Below are positions 11,318-23,959 of a stretch of 64,000 nucleotides of DNA, piece by piece. The notes under the pieces are model-generated. The model saw only the letters and a program-made list of their open reading frames with translations. It was not told the origin of the DNA and ran no database searches. The first letter of the stretch is position 1, and each line of letters opens with the position of its first letter. The DNA comes from Limonium bicolor (taxonomy: Eukaryota; Streptophyta; Magnoliopsida; Caryophyllales; Plumbaginaceae): positions 466,641,827 to 466,705,826 of the forward strand of contig CM041777.1 of the NCBI GenBank assembly GCA_023374045.1, read 5' to 3'. Made by a program: the position numbers and the translations under genes.

Positions 11318-14300
11318 TGTTGAAACTATCCATCCACCCCACTTTGGTGTTCGGTTTCCCTTGATCGCTAGCAAACCAAGTTCCACCTTCCACCCCAATT
11401 CACCCAATCAAATAGTCAATCATTAACTTCATTTTCTATCTTCTTAATCTTTCTAGTCATAATCACCCATCAATACATTTACCAATTTATAACATTCTTT
11501 ACACATTTACTAGTCATCCCGTCAATTACTACTCATTTTTATCCCACAATACTTACCTAAGAAATTCCAAGTTAATCTCCGATTAGTTTTCCTATCCTCA
11601 AATAGTTCACAAGTTAAATCAATTTCTATCCTCAAATACAATCAAATCAAGTTACCTAGGGGACTCACTTCCCACTAGGTTCAACATCGGTTTCATACCG
11701 ATTTATACTCATCAAACTCCTCAAACATACTCATTTCCCAAAACCATTACCAATCGGGGTCCTCATTCCCCATTGAGTTTCTCTACTCCATTCACCTTAA
11801 ATCTCTCACAATCAATACTCATTTCCACCTCAAATTTCACAATCAACTTTAATTACATTATGAATGGCATACATATGTTTATGTAACATAAGTACCAATC
11901 ATCAAACAAATTCTTTTGCGCTAAGCGCATTGTAGTTTACGCACTATCACGTGAAACATACATTTCGTGGTTTTCGCCCTACCCCCCTTAAAAAGGGATT
12001 ACGCCCACGTAATCTACAATGTGTCAACATTGGACATAGGTCTAAGGCATTCAGCCGTCATGGAGTGGTTCAACTTCCATGCATTCTATTGTACAATGTA
12101 TTCTGGTCAAAGGGTCTTAACCATATTGTTGGTTAGTCCCTGCACCAAGAATTTTCATCGGAGTTGTTTAACTCTTAACCGGGTTTGGTTCTAGCCTTAG
12201 AGGCTTCAAGGCATTGATAATTATGCATTCATTTACTAGGTGTATTAAACCTTAGAATTTGGGCCCACTAGCTTCTGCTGCGCGACCCTGATAACCTAGG
12301 GTTTATTTACCCTTCTCGTTATCCTTAAGGTGTGATACAATATCCTTTTATCCATTTTTATCTTGGGAATAAGGTTTATTACTCAAGCGTGGTATTTTTT
12401 TTTACCGTACGCAAACTCAATGAGTTACAAGTTTTCTATCCAGCTCTCTGAAATCAATGTACATACTGTTCGTACTCCCATGATTATTCACTAGGTTCCT
12501 CCGACTTATTATCAGTTGAGGTTAAGTCACTACTTAGTTGTAGTGCTTCCTCTATTGTTAGTAGCATCTGAATTATGCCCACTAAACTGGTTTGTACAAG
12601 TGTTCTTACTCGTACGACCTTGCGTTTCCTATGCATCGGTCTTTACGGCTTCGTAAGTTTCTTTTTACTTTTTCCACAATCGTCATCTTCCCAACTTCCT
12701 AGCCATCCCACTCGGTCATCACTTCACAAATGCAATACCAAAACACTCAGTCGTACAGAGTGCAGAGGCGTAAACCCCTGGGCAGTAAATATCTTGTGAG
12801 ATTACAATAGGAATAAACAATGTTTCCTTCTTGTTTCTCGGACTGTCTACCATCTTTATTCATTAACTCCCTCTCATTGTATGACGTATTCACATGTATT
12901 GGTCGCTTGCTGCGCACCATGTTCGTATTTGTTTACAACTTCGGTTTCCATGGCATTCGCTATTTCATTAGCTTCCGCTTATGTATCTCTACCATTAGAC
13001 AATGGTTCGCCATTTCTTTGGCTGGTTATAGCATATGACATTCTTTTACATCTCTGAGCTCCTTGAGCATTATTGGTTTTTAGACTTCAGGTTCGTACTT
13101 CACTTATTTCTTCTTAACCGATCACTCCTCGGTTGCTATCTAAGCTTTCCTTAGCTTTATTTGTTACAATTTCCGCTTGGCAATGACTTGATGCTCAAGC
13201 TTCACTACAATAGTAGTTCTGAAAGAGATGTATTATCAGTTATTCACTGATGGTATTCCCTTCTTGGAATCTATGTGTTCACCGCTCTCGTGGTCTCACA
13301 TTAACGAGGGTTATCTTTGCCCGTTAGTTATTAAACCACTTATCGGTGTCGTTCCTGGCAACTCTCCATATGGTTTTCTGTGGGTTTTGCAACCGTTGGA
13401 TTATGCATTGTAATAGTTTCATGGCATACTAGCCTTGTTGCCTAGAGCTCTGCTCACTTAAGGCGGTTTACATATAATCACTTCTCCTTATACAATTAAA
13501 TGGTTGGAGGTAGCATTGGGCTCCGTGATAAGATCATCGCATCCCGCTTCCGTCTGTTGGATGCCCTTTAAGTGTCTTGGTATTAATTGGTACCTTTTAA
13601 TAATTCAGGGTATCCCCTGGGTAAGTGGGATCCCTTCGGTGTTCTAACCGAGTGTTCGTTATAGCTCTGGTGCTCTTATTACGACACTTCGTTCAACTAG
13701 GTTGACTTTGATACCCTTTATGGATTGCTTCTGGGTGTTGTTGGTTATGCCGTTACATCCGGCTAACATATGAGTATGTTCTATCTTCTCCGCATTGCGG
13801 TTTCGGATTTCAAGTTATCCCGTTTAGGGTTAAACGTCTCCTGTTCTTAGGGTAGACTATGGGTACTTCTCTTATGGTTTTAACCAGTTTGGTATTTCCT
13901 TCAGTGGTGAACGGTATCTACCGGTACCTTAGATGATCACTTTGGGTGTTTATCCAGCTCATTACACTTTGGTGTGTTCTCATTAGGCATTCGCCTTACC
14001 GATTTTAGGCTGGGTGAGTATTCCAGCTATCATGCATTTGTTTCAATATCCTTGAGACATATCCAATGTCTTTGATTAATTGCTAGTGTTTCTCGCACTT
14101 TTTAACCCTTAATTATACTCCTGGAGTGAGTTCTTGACTCCTTTAGCTTGTAAGCTTATCTGAGTTCTTCGATCATTCGAGGTGTCCAACTATTTCAGTT
14201 TGAGTTTACCTTATGGTTCGTAGAATGGAGTCGACTACTTCCCGTGTTTCGTACACTACATGTATACATACGTGGGGTACCGTATTGGTACGTTACCACT

Positions 14301-15744
14301 TACCTGACTAACCCATAGAACGGGGTCTGTCAGGCCCGCAAGCTCCTTCGGAGTGCGGTCGTCCCACATCCCATATTTGGGTACACTCGTAGTGCTCGTC
14401 ACACGCCTAGGTGAAGTATTCTATTGTCAACTCCGCTTGTATCATTTTATGATACTCACCGTGATTGTTCTGGTTTGGTTTTTTTTTTTTAAAAAAAAAA
14501 TCTGAAGGTTAAAAAGAAAGGTTTGTGGTTTTAAAAGAAAAGTTCTGGGTTTTGAAATAAAAATCTTGAGTTTGAAAGGAAATATTCATGGCGTTGCCAT
14601 GTTTGAGGTCTTTGACCAAGCACAGCTTCCTGCTGACTGGTATGTTCGTAAATATAATGGTCGGGCCGTTAGGCCTTTCCAAGGTTTGATTCTTCAAGTT
14701 CTTAGGATTGGCAATCCTATGATTGCTTCCATCTCCATGGTGGTACTTTAGTAAGTACTTGTTAGTTGTTAAACGTCCTCCAACTTGTCATATTGTTGCT
14801 GCACTTGCCTTGGCAAGTGCGTGGGTACGTCAGTTTTTAGGTTACCATATACCGGTTGCGGTATTGTTTATATCCGTATTTGGTGGTTTATTGGGTCTTT
14901 CTTCAGTCCTTTGATCTTAGTGATCAATTCCCTGAGTAATTTTCAGTGTTCTTGGTATGGTTGTTGTTAATTCGGGTGCTTCCCGATCCTTGTGGTACTC
15001 CATGTACCTTGCTCCATAGCTCGTTCCCACATTTTGCGATGGTTACCGAGGTTTATCGGATCCTTAGGAACTACGTGGTAGTCCTGTTAGTGTAAGCTTA
15101 ATGATTACTCTCATAGTTGTCCGAACTATGTTATTTGGGTATTACCGCCCTCTGGCGTTGTAGGTTTGGAGTTGTCCAACCCTGACTATATCCATAGTCG
15201 GTTAGTATACCGTTGTCAGTATTGTCAAGCTTTGTAGTCTGCAGACTCTCTTATCTCGGTCTTGTTACTCTGCCTTTTCGCTTCATTGCGTAGTTATGCT
15301 TCCTTCTTGTTGGCTGCGCATGGTTCTCGCGACTACGAAGCATGTCGCCCCATGGTGCCGCAAATTTCCTTATCCTATATTTAAGATCTTCAATCTTCTG
15401 CCGTTTTGTACGGTTATTGTCGTTCAAACGGGAACCGTCTTCGGGATTTCCAATTCTTGGAATCTACCGTATGACAGGTTCTTTCTCTTTACAAAGTTTA
15501 TTCTACAACTGCCAGATCGGGTTTTCCTGGTATGAGAGGTCTTTCCATCTCTCTAGCGTTCTTTCCCTAACTTTAAAACGGGGGTTGTGGAGGGCGGGAT
15601 TGGTTATGTAGGTATCCAGATCATACTGGAAGTTCCTATCTAGCGTACCTCACACGCTAACACTCAACCCTTAGCCGTAAGTCTCTAATTCTTAACTCAG
15701 TATTTTCCTAAACTCGGTATTTAGACCATTTTGTAAGACTTTTT

Positions 15745-15761
15745 GTATCGCTCTAATACCA
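15745..15761 (-). promoter_or_regulatory. Mutated primer-binding site, element A2
   Basis: In sense it reads TGGTATTAGAGCGATAC; one C-to-T change separates it from the site at 6114-6130. The change is in a CAG (CHG) context, as expected from deamination of methylated cytosine in silenced plant DNA. Confidence 0.85.
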
Positions 15762-17803
15762 CTTTTTGTAACTCCCCTGCCGCTAATCCAACCATTAACT
15801 CCTAACCCGTCTCATTTACCAATACTCAAGCAGCGGAATCAAACTACCAACGGCGGGTATTACAATGCCGTTAGTCACCCACGTGATCAAATAGAACAAC
15901 ATTTACAATATCGGTCTGATGGGTCTTATACCGAGTACACTATACAAATGTTACTTCCATTACCTAATCAATCTCAACCAAATACTACTTCAATCCCATA
16001 TTATACAAATACAACCACCGTTCAATACTATACCGAGTATCTATTACAATTCCCAAACTTATTGACCACATGTCGGTCTTACAATTCCACAATACAACCC
16101 AAATACAATTCTCAAACAGCTACCCATATTTATTACAACCCCGTCCTACTCTTGAACGGTCGGTCGGCTTCAATGTTCCTGTAAAATAAAAACGATGCCC
16201 CTAGGGGCTCAGCAAAATTGCTGCATATGACTTCCACATACCCCGCGTACTAGTGAGGGTACGCCGACTATTTGGTCGAGAGCATGCAATTCATTTTATT
16301 TCAATCAACATGCATACAACATACATTATATATGTACATTCACAATCAAAGTTCACAACGAACACAAACACTAACACACACATCAAGGGGTTAGTTTATT
16401 ATGTTCTTTACTTAGGCTTGAGGGTTTCTGCCTCACTATGCCTTACTCACTTGCTCATTGTCTTACCCACTCTCTTGGGTACTGTTACTAACAATCACAA
16501 CTCAATACACAATACTCAATTAGGCACCTCAATCAAATTCTCAAATCAAGTACTCAAACCAATACTCTATCCTTAAAGGCATCTTTTAAGTCTTAGTCGC
16601 GACCTCTGGGTAGGGTCATACACAAGACCCACCACCGGGCTTACAAATACCAAAAGGAGCTATGTATTTAGCTCTTCAAGTTCACAAATGTCTAGTTCTC
16701 TACCGGACTACTCAAATTCCCAAAACTCCTCTCTCGGAGTCATTTCACAATCTCAAAGATTAGCCTAGAAGTATCTCTCTCGATAACATCTTTTAGCTTA
16801 GGGAATTCCTCAATGTCTAGTATTCTAAGATTTAAGGTCTTACCCAACTTATCGAATACTCTCATGTTCGTGACATTGTTCATTTTAGTCGGATCCTCTC
16901 ATTGGGGTTCGACTATTACTCTAAGGGGTTTGGTGATCCCTTACCATTCTTTACTTTTATCAAGGTTCATTGTTTGAACATTTATCAAGTCCTCTAAGAA
17001 GAGGTTCCTTATATAGTTCCACTAATAATTGTTTTGTGGATTAAATCAATTCGGTTCTCTAACCGTTATTGGGGGTTTACTTCTCTCGTATAATTCTCTC
17101 ACGTTCTAGTGAGTTCACCGGTTTACGTTATCGTTTATTGGTTCAATAGCTTTAGTGTGTTACCACGTTTTATTAGTTTGCACTTGACTATTTCTACGAG
17201 TCTCTTTCACACAAGACTCAACTATGAGTCACACTACCATACACATTCAACTTTCAAACAATTCATTCAAATTCACATTTCATGAATTATACAAACTTCG
17301 GTGCAAATTGCACACCAACAAGCAACAACACAATGCAAGCACCAACAAGTACAAATAATCCGATTCGTGCATTTATCTTGTTAGGTGATCACACAATCCA
17401 ACAAGCACACAAATCGGGGTAACCAAGTTAGGATACAGAGCTTGAGGAAATCATACCTTTCACCGGGGTTAACTTTATCGGGTGTTCCCACGTTCCTCGG
17501 TTCACACTCGTTCCTCGTGTCTTACTCTTGAACCACTAGTTACATGTCAAATGGTTCAATTAATATTAAGGCGTTACGGTAGGTGCATAATTGCTACTCC
17601 CATACTTACCCCGTTATCCCGTTATTTTGGTTTAACTTAGTGTACTTAATTCCTTAACTTACTCACTCACTTCCAATACTTGTTTATACTTCTTAGGACC
17701 TTTATAAGTCAACAAACAACTCTTAAACATCATCTAAAACCAATACCATTCAAACCCCCATCTTTAAAACCCTTAAAAACACTCTCTGGTGAATTCTAAG
17801 GGT

Positions 17804-17982
17804 GGTCCGGGACCTGGTCTGGACCCAAGGTCCCGGACCAATGTTTCAGTGAACTCTCGGCCTATTTTTGCTTGTGGTCCGGGACCTGGTCCAGGACCTA
17901 GGTCTCGGACCAATGTCAATTTTCAGTCTCGACCATTTTTTGAGGCGGTCCGGGACTTGGTACATATCATAAGTCCTGGACC
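17804..17982 (-). repeat. 36-bp palindrome array, LTR-A3 copy
   Basis: Units at 17804-17839, 17876-17911 and 17947-17982, all 36 bp, with starts 72 and 71 bp apart. They differ from LTR-A2 at several bases in the arms and middle core (for example GGTCCGGGACC against GGTCCAGGACC in unit 1), but length and phase are kept. Confidence 0.9.
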
Positions 17983-19219
17983 CTACTAAAAATTGCTATT
18001 AAGGTATTGTTTAAGCCCCAAATCCACCATTAAACCACACTCAAACTTTCCCTAATCTTTCCACAAGCTTTCTACATAATTAAACACCTTAAAACAAGCA
18101 CTAAATCACTCCAAATCATTGGTTAAATCCACTACCCAATTCTTGCTCAAATTCAACAAATTCAATTTCCACATTCTTGCATTTTGCACACTTGTGCATT
18201 TCTACTTCTTTTTGGTAATTCCTACCTCTTACCAACCTTACCAAATCACCTAATGACCATTCCCAATCATTCTCATACCTTTGCACTTCTAAAACCCATG
18301 TCCAACTCTCATTTCTTAAGCCTTGCACACTAGCTCTTTTTCCTAGTTTTTCCAATGCATTTCAATACCTATTTGCTACAGATTTTTACCTCCTTCCCTC
18401 TAGTTCTCCAAATGCCAATTCAAGGCTATCACTCAACTCTAAACAACACTACAAACACCTAGGTTCTCCAATACACTAAGTCATCTTTAAACACTTGTTT
18501 TTCTACCAAAAATTTGCCATAACCTCCCCATAAACCTTACATGTCCAAACACATCTTTTTCACCATTTTCAATCCTAAAGTAGCCACACCCTTACAAGGG
18601 TCCTACCAGCACATAAGCTCAACCAAAAATTCACCACATTAACAATATAGCTCCAAATCTCAAATACAATGGCACTTAGGCCTTTAATTGCACAATTTAC
18701 AATTTTCTCTCATATCATCCAAACACATTACTAACACAAGTTTTTGGTTTCATTTCTTTAATTACCCGTCCCAAGTTCTTAAATAATCAAAATAAGCATT
18801 AAGGTGAGTTTCCTACCTTAAGCTCATAAATTCTCCTTTTCTTTTCCAATCTCCTCCTCCTCCTCTCTTTCTTGATCAAAATTGATCAAATGGCAATGGA
18901 GTTGCCCAACTCCATGCCAAAACCCAAGGAACACAAAGTTCAACATAATTAAAATTCTAAACCCTTGGGAACACACTAATTCAATGAAAGACTTGAAACA
19001 CCATAGTTAGGGTTTACCTTTTGGAGCTTTTTTAAGAGGGGCTTGCACCCATGAATCAAAGGGGAAACTCCACCACCATTGGAGGGTTTAATTGAAGCTC
19101 AAAATCAAGAAGAAAACATGGTGTGAGAGAGGGCAAAATCGGCCAGCTCTACAAGATGGAGAAAGAATGAGTTTTTCATGAATCTTTTTACCTTAGGAGA
19201 GAGAGAAGGCTCCAAGCTA

Positions 19220-19224
19220 CCCAT
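19220..19224. repeat. Target-site duplication CCCAT of the Athila-type insertion
   Basis: CCCAT at 19220-19224 is repeated at 25472-25476. The uninterrupted LTR-A2 has a single CCCAT at the same place (near 9590), which confirms the insertion and its ends. Confidence 0.95.
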
Positions 19225-19582
19225 TGCTAACAGAAAAATTGTTAGGATAAACTATATACAAAAGAACAAAATAATTAAACTAATAATACTCTTAATCCTA
19301 CAACTCTACTACGGGTAGCAAAATAAAACCCGGTCGGAGTATAGTGTAAATATATTACGACCGAGAGTATCGTACCCAAGGGACTTATAGAAAATTAGTC
19401 CTAATCCGGGCAAAAGCCTATTCTATAATAACAAGGGGGGAATTGAAAATGTGATCCTAAACTAGATAAATAAATAAATAAACTAACTTTGATTTGGGAA
19501 GATTATCAATGCAAAAAGGTTCGTATGACCAATGATCAAAGGTGGCAAGTCTCAAAGAGGATTAGGTCTCGTAAAATGCATA

Positions 19583-19670
19583 TGCCGGATGTGATGCCGG
19601 ATCCTCGCTACCCGGCATACTCATGGCCTTGAACGTGCCGGATAACTTATACCCGGCATGCCATCCGGCA
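19583..19670 (-). repeat. Paired 35-bp palindromes, Athila LTR pair 1
   Basis: Unit 19583-19617 has the plus-strand core order TGCCGG, TGCCGG, CCGGCA. Unit 19636-19670 has TGCCGG, CCGGCA, CCGGCA. The pair is separated by 18 bp, so the whole block is roughly a palindrome of palindromes. The second LTR has the same at 24316-24403. Confidence 0.88.
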
Positions 19671-20243
19671 CCATACATTTCGTAAACAACACTTCCAGAT
19701 TCGGTTCTGACAAAAGGAACTCAATATTCATACTTGCATCGTGCATAGCCAATGCCGCGAATACAACAGAATAATGGGAAATAAGAGATAAACCCTAAAC
19801 CTTAAGTCTTGCTCCCGCTGAGGTGCAGAAGACAATGTTAAAGATTACCAAAATCCTAATCTATCCTATTCTTGTCTTGTGAACATCAAATAGGACTTAG
19901 AGATAAGAGAATGAATAGCTACTTCATTCTACTTGTAAGAAGATTAGAACTCGGGTTAAGAAACTTGAAAATTCCATAAATGATCATAAGAGTTTTACAA
20001 GGAAATCATCCCTAACCAAAACCTAACAAGGATTCTGCATCACCATCCACACAACTACAAGAAGAGAATACAAAGGGGGAGAAGGAGATGTTAATAGCCT
20101 TAACCCTGACAAGGTCTTCTTCTCTCTTGCGTGGATGGATCTGCAACGTTCCTTGGACACCAACACTTGGAGTGGGGCAGAAACTGAGTGTGAATGGAGT
20201 GTATTTGGTGTGTTGAAGTGTGTCAAATTGCTGCCTTCCTCGG

Positions 20244-20255
20244 CCTATTTATAGG
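20244..20255 (-). promoter_or_regulatory. TATA box of the Athila-type LTR
   Basis: The minus strand reads CCTATAAATAGG, a strong plant TATA box in the element's transcription direction. The equivalent in the other LTR, the true 5' LTR, is at 24978-24989. Confidence 0.65.
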
Positions 20256-20270
20256 CATTAATTGTGTCTT

Positions 20271-20560
20271 TGCCGGGCGTCGTGCCGGGTCCCCAATAGC
20301 CGGCACACGTGTTAAATGCGCCCAACTGTTAACGGTCGAAACCGTCGATGTCCGTGCGAAACAGTGCTTATGCCGGGTAGGAATTACCCGGCATCACACC
20401 CGGCAGCGGTTGGAAAACACGTGGATCACATGTGCTGTCGTATGGTCAATCGAGGCGATTTTACACTCATGCCGGATAGCATTTACCCGGCATCACATCC
20501 GGCAAGGCTTCTTTCTGTTCTGTACTGCCGTGCAGAAACTACCCGGCATGGAGTCCGGCT
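20271..20560 (-). repeat. 35-bp palindromes, Athila LTR, four units
   Basis: Units at 20271-20305, 20371-20405, 20470-20504 and 20526-20560, each 35 bp with three cores related to TGCCGGGT. On the plus strand the first has two forward cores and one reverse; the others have one forward and two reverse. Start spacing is 100, 99 and 56 bp. They lie next to the TATA box, upstream of it in sense for some units and downstream for none. The copy in the right LTR is at 25005-25294. Confidence 0.85.
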
Positions 20561-20736
20561 TCAACTGAACTTTTGCCTAGAAAATCATTCCTTGCACATA
20601 AAACTCATAAAAACATAAATCTGTACAAATATATATTTTAACACATAATAAGCATAAATAACATAAATATAACTTTATTTAGATAAATATAATACTAAAT
20701 CTAGTGCATAAAATATGATAAGTCTGCGGCTTATCA

Positions 20737-20752
20737 AGGCCCTACACTTACC
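20737..20752 (-). promoter_or_regulatory. Polypurine tract of the Athila-type element, with two internal look-alikes
   Basis: In sense AAGTGTAGGGCCT abuts the LTR. The core AAGTGTAGGGC is repeated inside the element at 21587-21597 and 21779-21789, so there are three copies in the last 1.05 kb before the 3' LTR. Such purine-rich copies could prime plus-strand DNA synthesis at extra points. Confidence 0.6.
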
Positions 20753-21800
20753 TTTTGCTAGTCCTCGAGCAAAACAAGATTAGAACGGACTAATTACTTA
20801 TGCACAAAACAGATAAACTCTAGAATGAAAATGTAGATAAATATTTCCAACTATATGACTCTAATTCATAAGTATCACTTAATCTACCTTATCTTGTCAA
20901 AACATACTAATGGGTATAAAACAAGGAATTTCAAAATCGATCAAAAACTTTTGGGCTATTTTGCATAAGGGATTTTTGTAATCTCTCCTTTTTCCGGTTT
21001 CCATCATTCAGCTCTATTTTTCAAGAGTTTCTGAATGTGGCCAAGACTCTCATCAATGGTTTTATGAATCAGCCCTATTTTGCAAGAGTTTCTGAATCAA
21101 CCATGATTTTTTTTTTGCATTGAAGAACGGGGAATTTAGGAGAAAAATAAAAGGAAAAACTCTCGTTTCTTGCTTTTATTCTGAGGCACTTTATGTAACC
21201 TCTAGGAATATATTGCTTTTCCTTTAGAAGAAGATTTTTCTTTCTTTTTTTCTTTTTTTCTTCTTCTTTCTTTTGCACAAAAACCCTTTTTAAGATTTTC
21301 ACCCAAAAGATGTTTTCACAATTTGGAAAGAAAAGTATAACACCCATAAGTACATAAAGGAAAGAATTAGGAGCAAGATCATGTACTCATGTTAATAAAG
21401 AGAATCAAAAAGTTAAAAACAGGAATCTATAAGTCATTAGAAAGCTTACCTCTTGAGAGAACAAGCTTTTAGTCATTCCTAATCTTATCTCGATCAAAAA
21501 CATGCAAAAAGTTTTAGTAAAAACATTGATAAAACGCAAAACTTATGCATACTGCTAAAAAACTTATTTTTTAAAGGGAGGTCCCTGCCCTACACTTGGC
21601 AGGAACACTGTCCCCAGTGTTCGAAAGAAAACGAATAAGCAAAACTCTTTTTTTTTTTAATATAACTTGAAACAACCATAATGAAAGTAATTTAAAAACA
21701 ATAACATAAATGTAAAAGAGAAAAATTAAATGATACGAAGGGCTCCCCTGTTTGATAGTGAAGGTGTGAGGAGGAACCGCCCTACACTTAGCCTTTTAGG
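20753..21800 (-). other. Non-coding 3' interior of the Athila-type element
   Basis: About 1 kb between the gag stop and the PPT. It is AT-rich, with T- and C/T-rich runs around 21105 and 21235-21270. No pol, envelope-like or other conserved protein is visible on either strand. It contains the two internal PPT-like copies. Confidence 0.6.
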
Positions 21801-23187
21801 CTATTTGGCATCCTTGGAGATCCTAGGTAGAATTTTGACCGAATTCGCATGCTCCCGTGGATTTGTTTGTGTTTGGGACGGGAGTTGACCTTGCTGTCTT
21901 GGTTGCGTCAGAAGTTGCTGTAATTGCAACTGCAACGATTTGTGCTCCTTGCGAATGGTCGAGATCTCATTTTGAGTATCCTGGGTCTTGTTCATCAGGG
22001 CTGACATCATGTCACGAAGTTCAGCCATTTCAGCCTCTGATGATGATGCAGGATGGGATGGTCTGAATTGTCTTGGACCTCCCTGGTAGCCGGCTTGACT
22101 CTGAAAGTGTTGAGGGGGTTGGTTCCCCTGTTGCCATGGCTGCCGATACCCTTGGTTACTCACATAATTGACTTCCTCAACATTCTGAAAGTTGGGCATG
22201 TCAGGGCTTGGAGCGTGCGGTCGTGCACTAACCACGTTCGCCTGTTGAGGAAGTTTTTCATCTATTATTGCTCCACCACTTTCTGTAGAGCGCTAACCTT
22301 GGAAGTTGAGCATTGCTCTCTCTCCAACAACTGCTCATGACTTTGCATCAATTTGTCAATTTAGCGCCCCTCTCCCACTTGATATAAACCAGCGGTACTA
22401 CCCCTGGTTCCACCGGTGGCCCATTCCCTAATCTCTTCGCAAAGAGATTCAACCCCACTAAGGAATTGATCTCCAGGCTTCTTTAATATATCTGCACCAA
22501 GGGAGGAAAGATCATGTCTTGCATTGATTGACCAATCCTTTGTAAAACAACTGGATAGTTGTTCCTTGGTGAGGCCGTGGTGTGGACATGTGCGCAGCAA
22601 CCCTTTGAATCTGTCCCAAGTCTCACAGATGTTCTCCGAGCTAGGTTGTCTGAAGTTGTAAATGTCGGCGATCATCTCCAGGGTGCGACTAGGGGGCATG
22701 AATTTGTCATAAAATTTGGTTGCCATGTCCTCCCAGTGGTGATGGTACTGGGGGTTAGACTGTGGTACCACTTGCTGGCGTTCCCCGTAAGGCTATGGGG
22801 AAAGAGGGAAAGTCTGGCGTATTGGAGGACATTATTTGTGGAGGTTAGGCTGTTTGTATGCTGTAGAAATTTAGTGACGTGGAGCAAAGCATCGTCCGGA
22901 TTCGTACCATCGAACAATCCTAACTCTTTTATGCATCTAATTTGATGATATGGCTTAAGTTTTTGCCATTCATCGTATTCAGTTTGAGGAAGGAGAGGAA
23001 GGTCGATTGCTGGTTTCTGGCCTTGGTTAGAAGGCCGGTTTATGTTACGGACGGTAGGTGTTGCCATTGGTGTAGGATCTGCTTCTTGTAGAATTCGTTG
23101 TTGCCATAAAGTATGAAGCAAGGTTCTCTCGATCTCCGGATCAAGGTTGGTTAAATTGTCAGGAGTACTAGTTGACCGAAGAAGCAT
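21801..23187 (-). pseudogene. gag: Athila-type gag, broken
   Basis: Capsid-like structural protein of an Athila-lineage retrotransposon, in three frames. 23187-22672 begins MLLRSTSTPD and contains YARLSLFPHSLTGNASKWYH, typical of the gag domain. Near 22735 a 1-base shift moves the reading to the frame of 22771-22361, which continues with WEDMATKFYDKFMPPSRTLE and the hallmark TWDRFKGLLRTCPHHGL. That frame stops at 22361-22363, and a further shift leads to 22235-21801, with VNYVSNQGYRQPW, a glutamine-rich coiled-coil stretch and a C-terminal NPREHA motif like the end of Athila gag. The total is close to a normal Athila gag length. No protease follows. The frame breaks mean it is unlikely to make a working protein, although the element itself is young. 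Confidence 0.85.
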
Positions 23188-23307
23188 TCACTTGGATAAC
23201 TTCAGGAAGAGCAAGAGAAAATGTTATAATCTTCGTAAAAATAAAAGAATTAATATTTAGACATATTTAGACTTACGAAAGTACAAGGAGAAATAAAGTT
23301 TTGGATC

Positions 23308-23826
23308 TGCCGGACATAGTGCCGGGTGACTCTTACCCGGCAGTGGACTTCCTCCACTATTGCCGGGTTCATACAACCCGGCATGGTGCCCGGCGTGAAC
23401 AAAAATCGAAAAATTAACTTTAAGTGAAGAAGATAATCAATAACGATACAAGAGGAGATCATACCTAACTTTCCCTCCTATTTACGACAATAATAATGAG
23501 AGAATTTGAACATGCCGGGTGACATGCCGGGTACAACCCGTCCGGCATAGGACTTCCTCCGAAATGCCGTGTGGAGAAAACCCGGCATATTACCCGGCAA
23601 GTTCAAACTCGAAATCTAAATTAAAGAATCATGATAAAGGGACTACTAAGAGAGGGAAATTACGAAAGAGAATAAGCAAGAACAACTTTAAATTGCCGAG
23701 AACTCAATACTGTAATAAATTTTGAAAAACTTTGAACGTGCCGGACGCAGTGCCGGGTAAATCGTATTCGGCATCAGACTTCCTCCGGGTTGGCCGGGTG
23801 ACAGACGCCAGGCACCAAGCATGGCA
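23308..23826 (-). repeat. Palindrome pairs in the 5' leader of the Athila-type element
   Basis: Three tandem blocks, each with two 35-bp units about 17-18 bp apart: 23308-23342 with 23361-23395, 23513-23547 with 23565-23599, and 23739-23773 with a decayed partner near 23792-23826. The first unit of each pair has plus-strand core order forward-forward-reverse, the second forward-reverse-reverse. The linkers share GACTTCCTCC. Blocks repeat every 205-226 bp. They lie between PBS and gag, where a packaging signal could sit. Confidence 0.85.
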
Positions 23827-23937
23827 CATTCAAGTCTGCAAAACTAAGGGCGAAAATAAATTAAAGAATCAAGAATCAAGAATCAAAGAATAAAGAATAG
23901 GGCGTTTTACCGAACTTAGGACTTGGACTAATTCCAT

Positions 23938-23956
23938 GTCCCCGGCAACGGCGCCA
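23938..23956 (-). promoter_or_regulatory. Primer-binding site, Athila type
   Basis: In sense TGGCGCCGTTGCCGGGGAC, three bases inside the right LTR. This is the site typical of Athila elements (Asp tRNA from general knowledge). Confidence 0.9.
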
Positions 23957-23959
23957 ATT

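Larger units (their letters stand above)
10507..15766 (-). mobile_element. Internal region A2 of the non-autonomous element (5260 bp)
   Basis: Fuller copy of the family A interior, with the PPT at 10507-10525 (sense AAGGGGGGTTGAT) and the PBS at 15745-15761. It keeps the segment 10880-11490 that is missing from A1, including a hairpin also found in families B and E. Other recognisable blocks are 11880-12300 (shared with family C at 54240-54600) and 14180-14420 (shared with family B at 45690-45970). No gag, protease, RT, RNaseH or integrase motif could be read on either strand, and stops are frequent. I read it as a mobilised-in-trans or dead element, not as an array of small genes. Confidence 0.7.
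19225..20736 (-). repeat. Athila-type LTR, left copy (3' LTR in sense)
   Basis: Starts TGCTAACAG and ends GCTTATCA on the plus strand. It contains six 35-bp palindromic units with core TGCCGG at 19583, 19636, 20271, 20371, 20470 and 20526, and a TATA box on the minus strand (20244-20255). Short open frames near 20194-20618 exist in both LTRs only because the LTRs are nearly identical. Confidence 0.95.

Noticed and set aside
20194..20618. Conserved 124- and 100-residue frames in both Athila LTRs
   Set aside because: They are identical only because the LTRs are nearly identical. They run antisense to the element, overlap each other in two frames, and are made of palindrome sequence.
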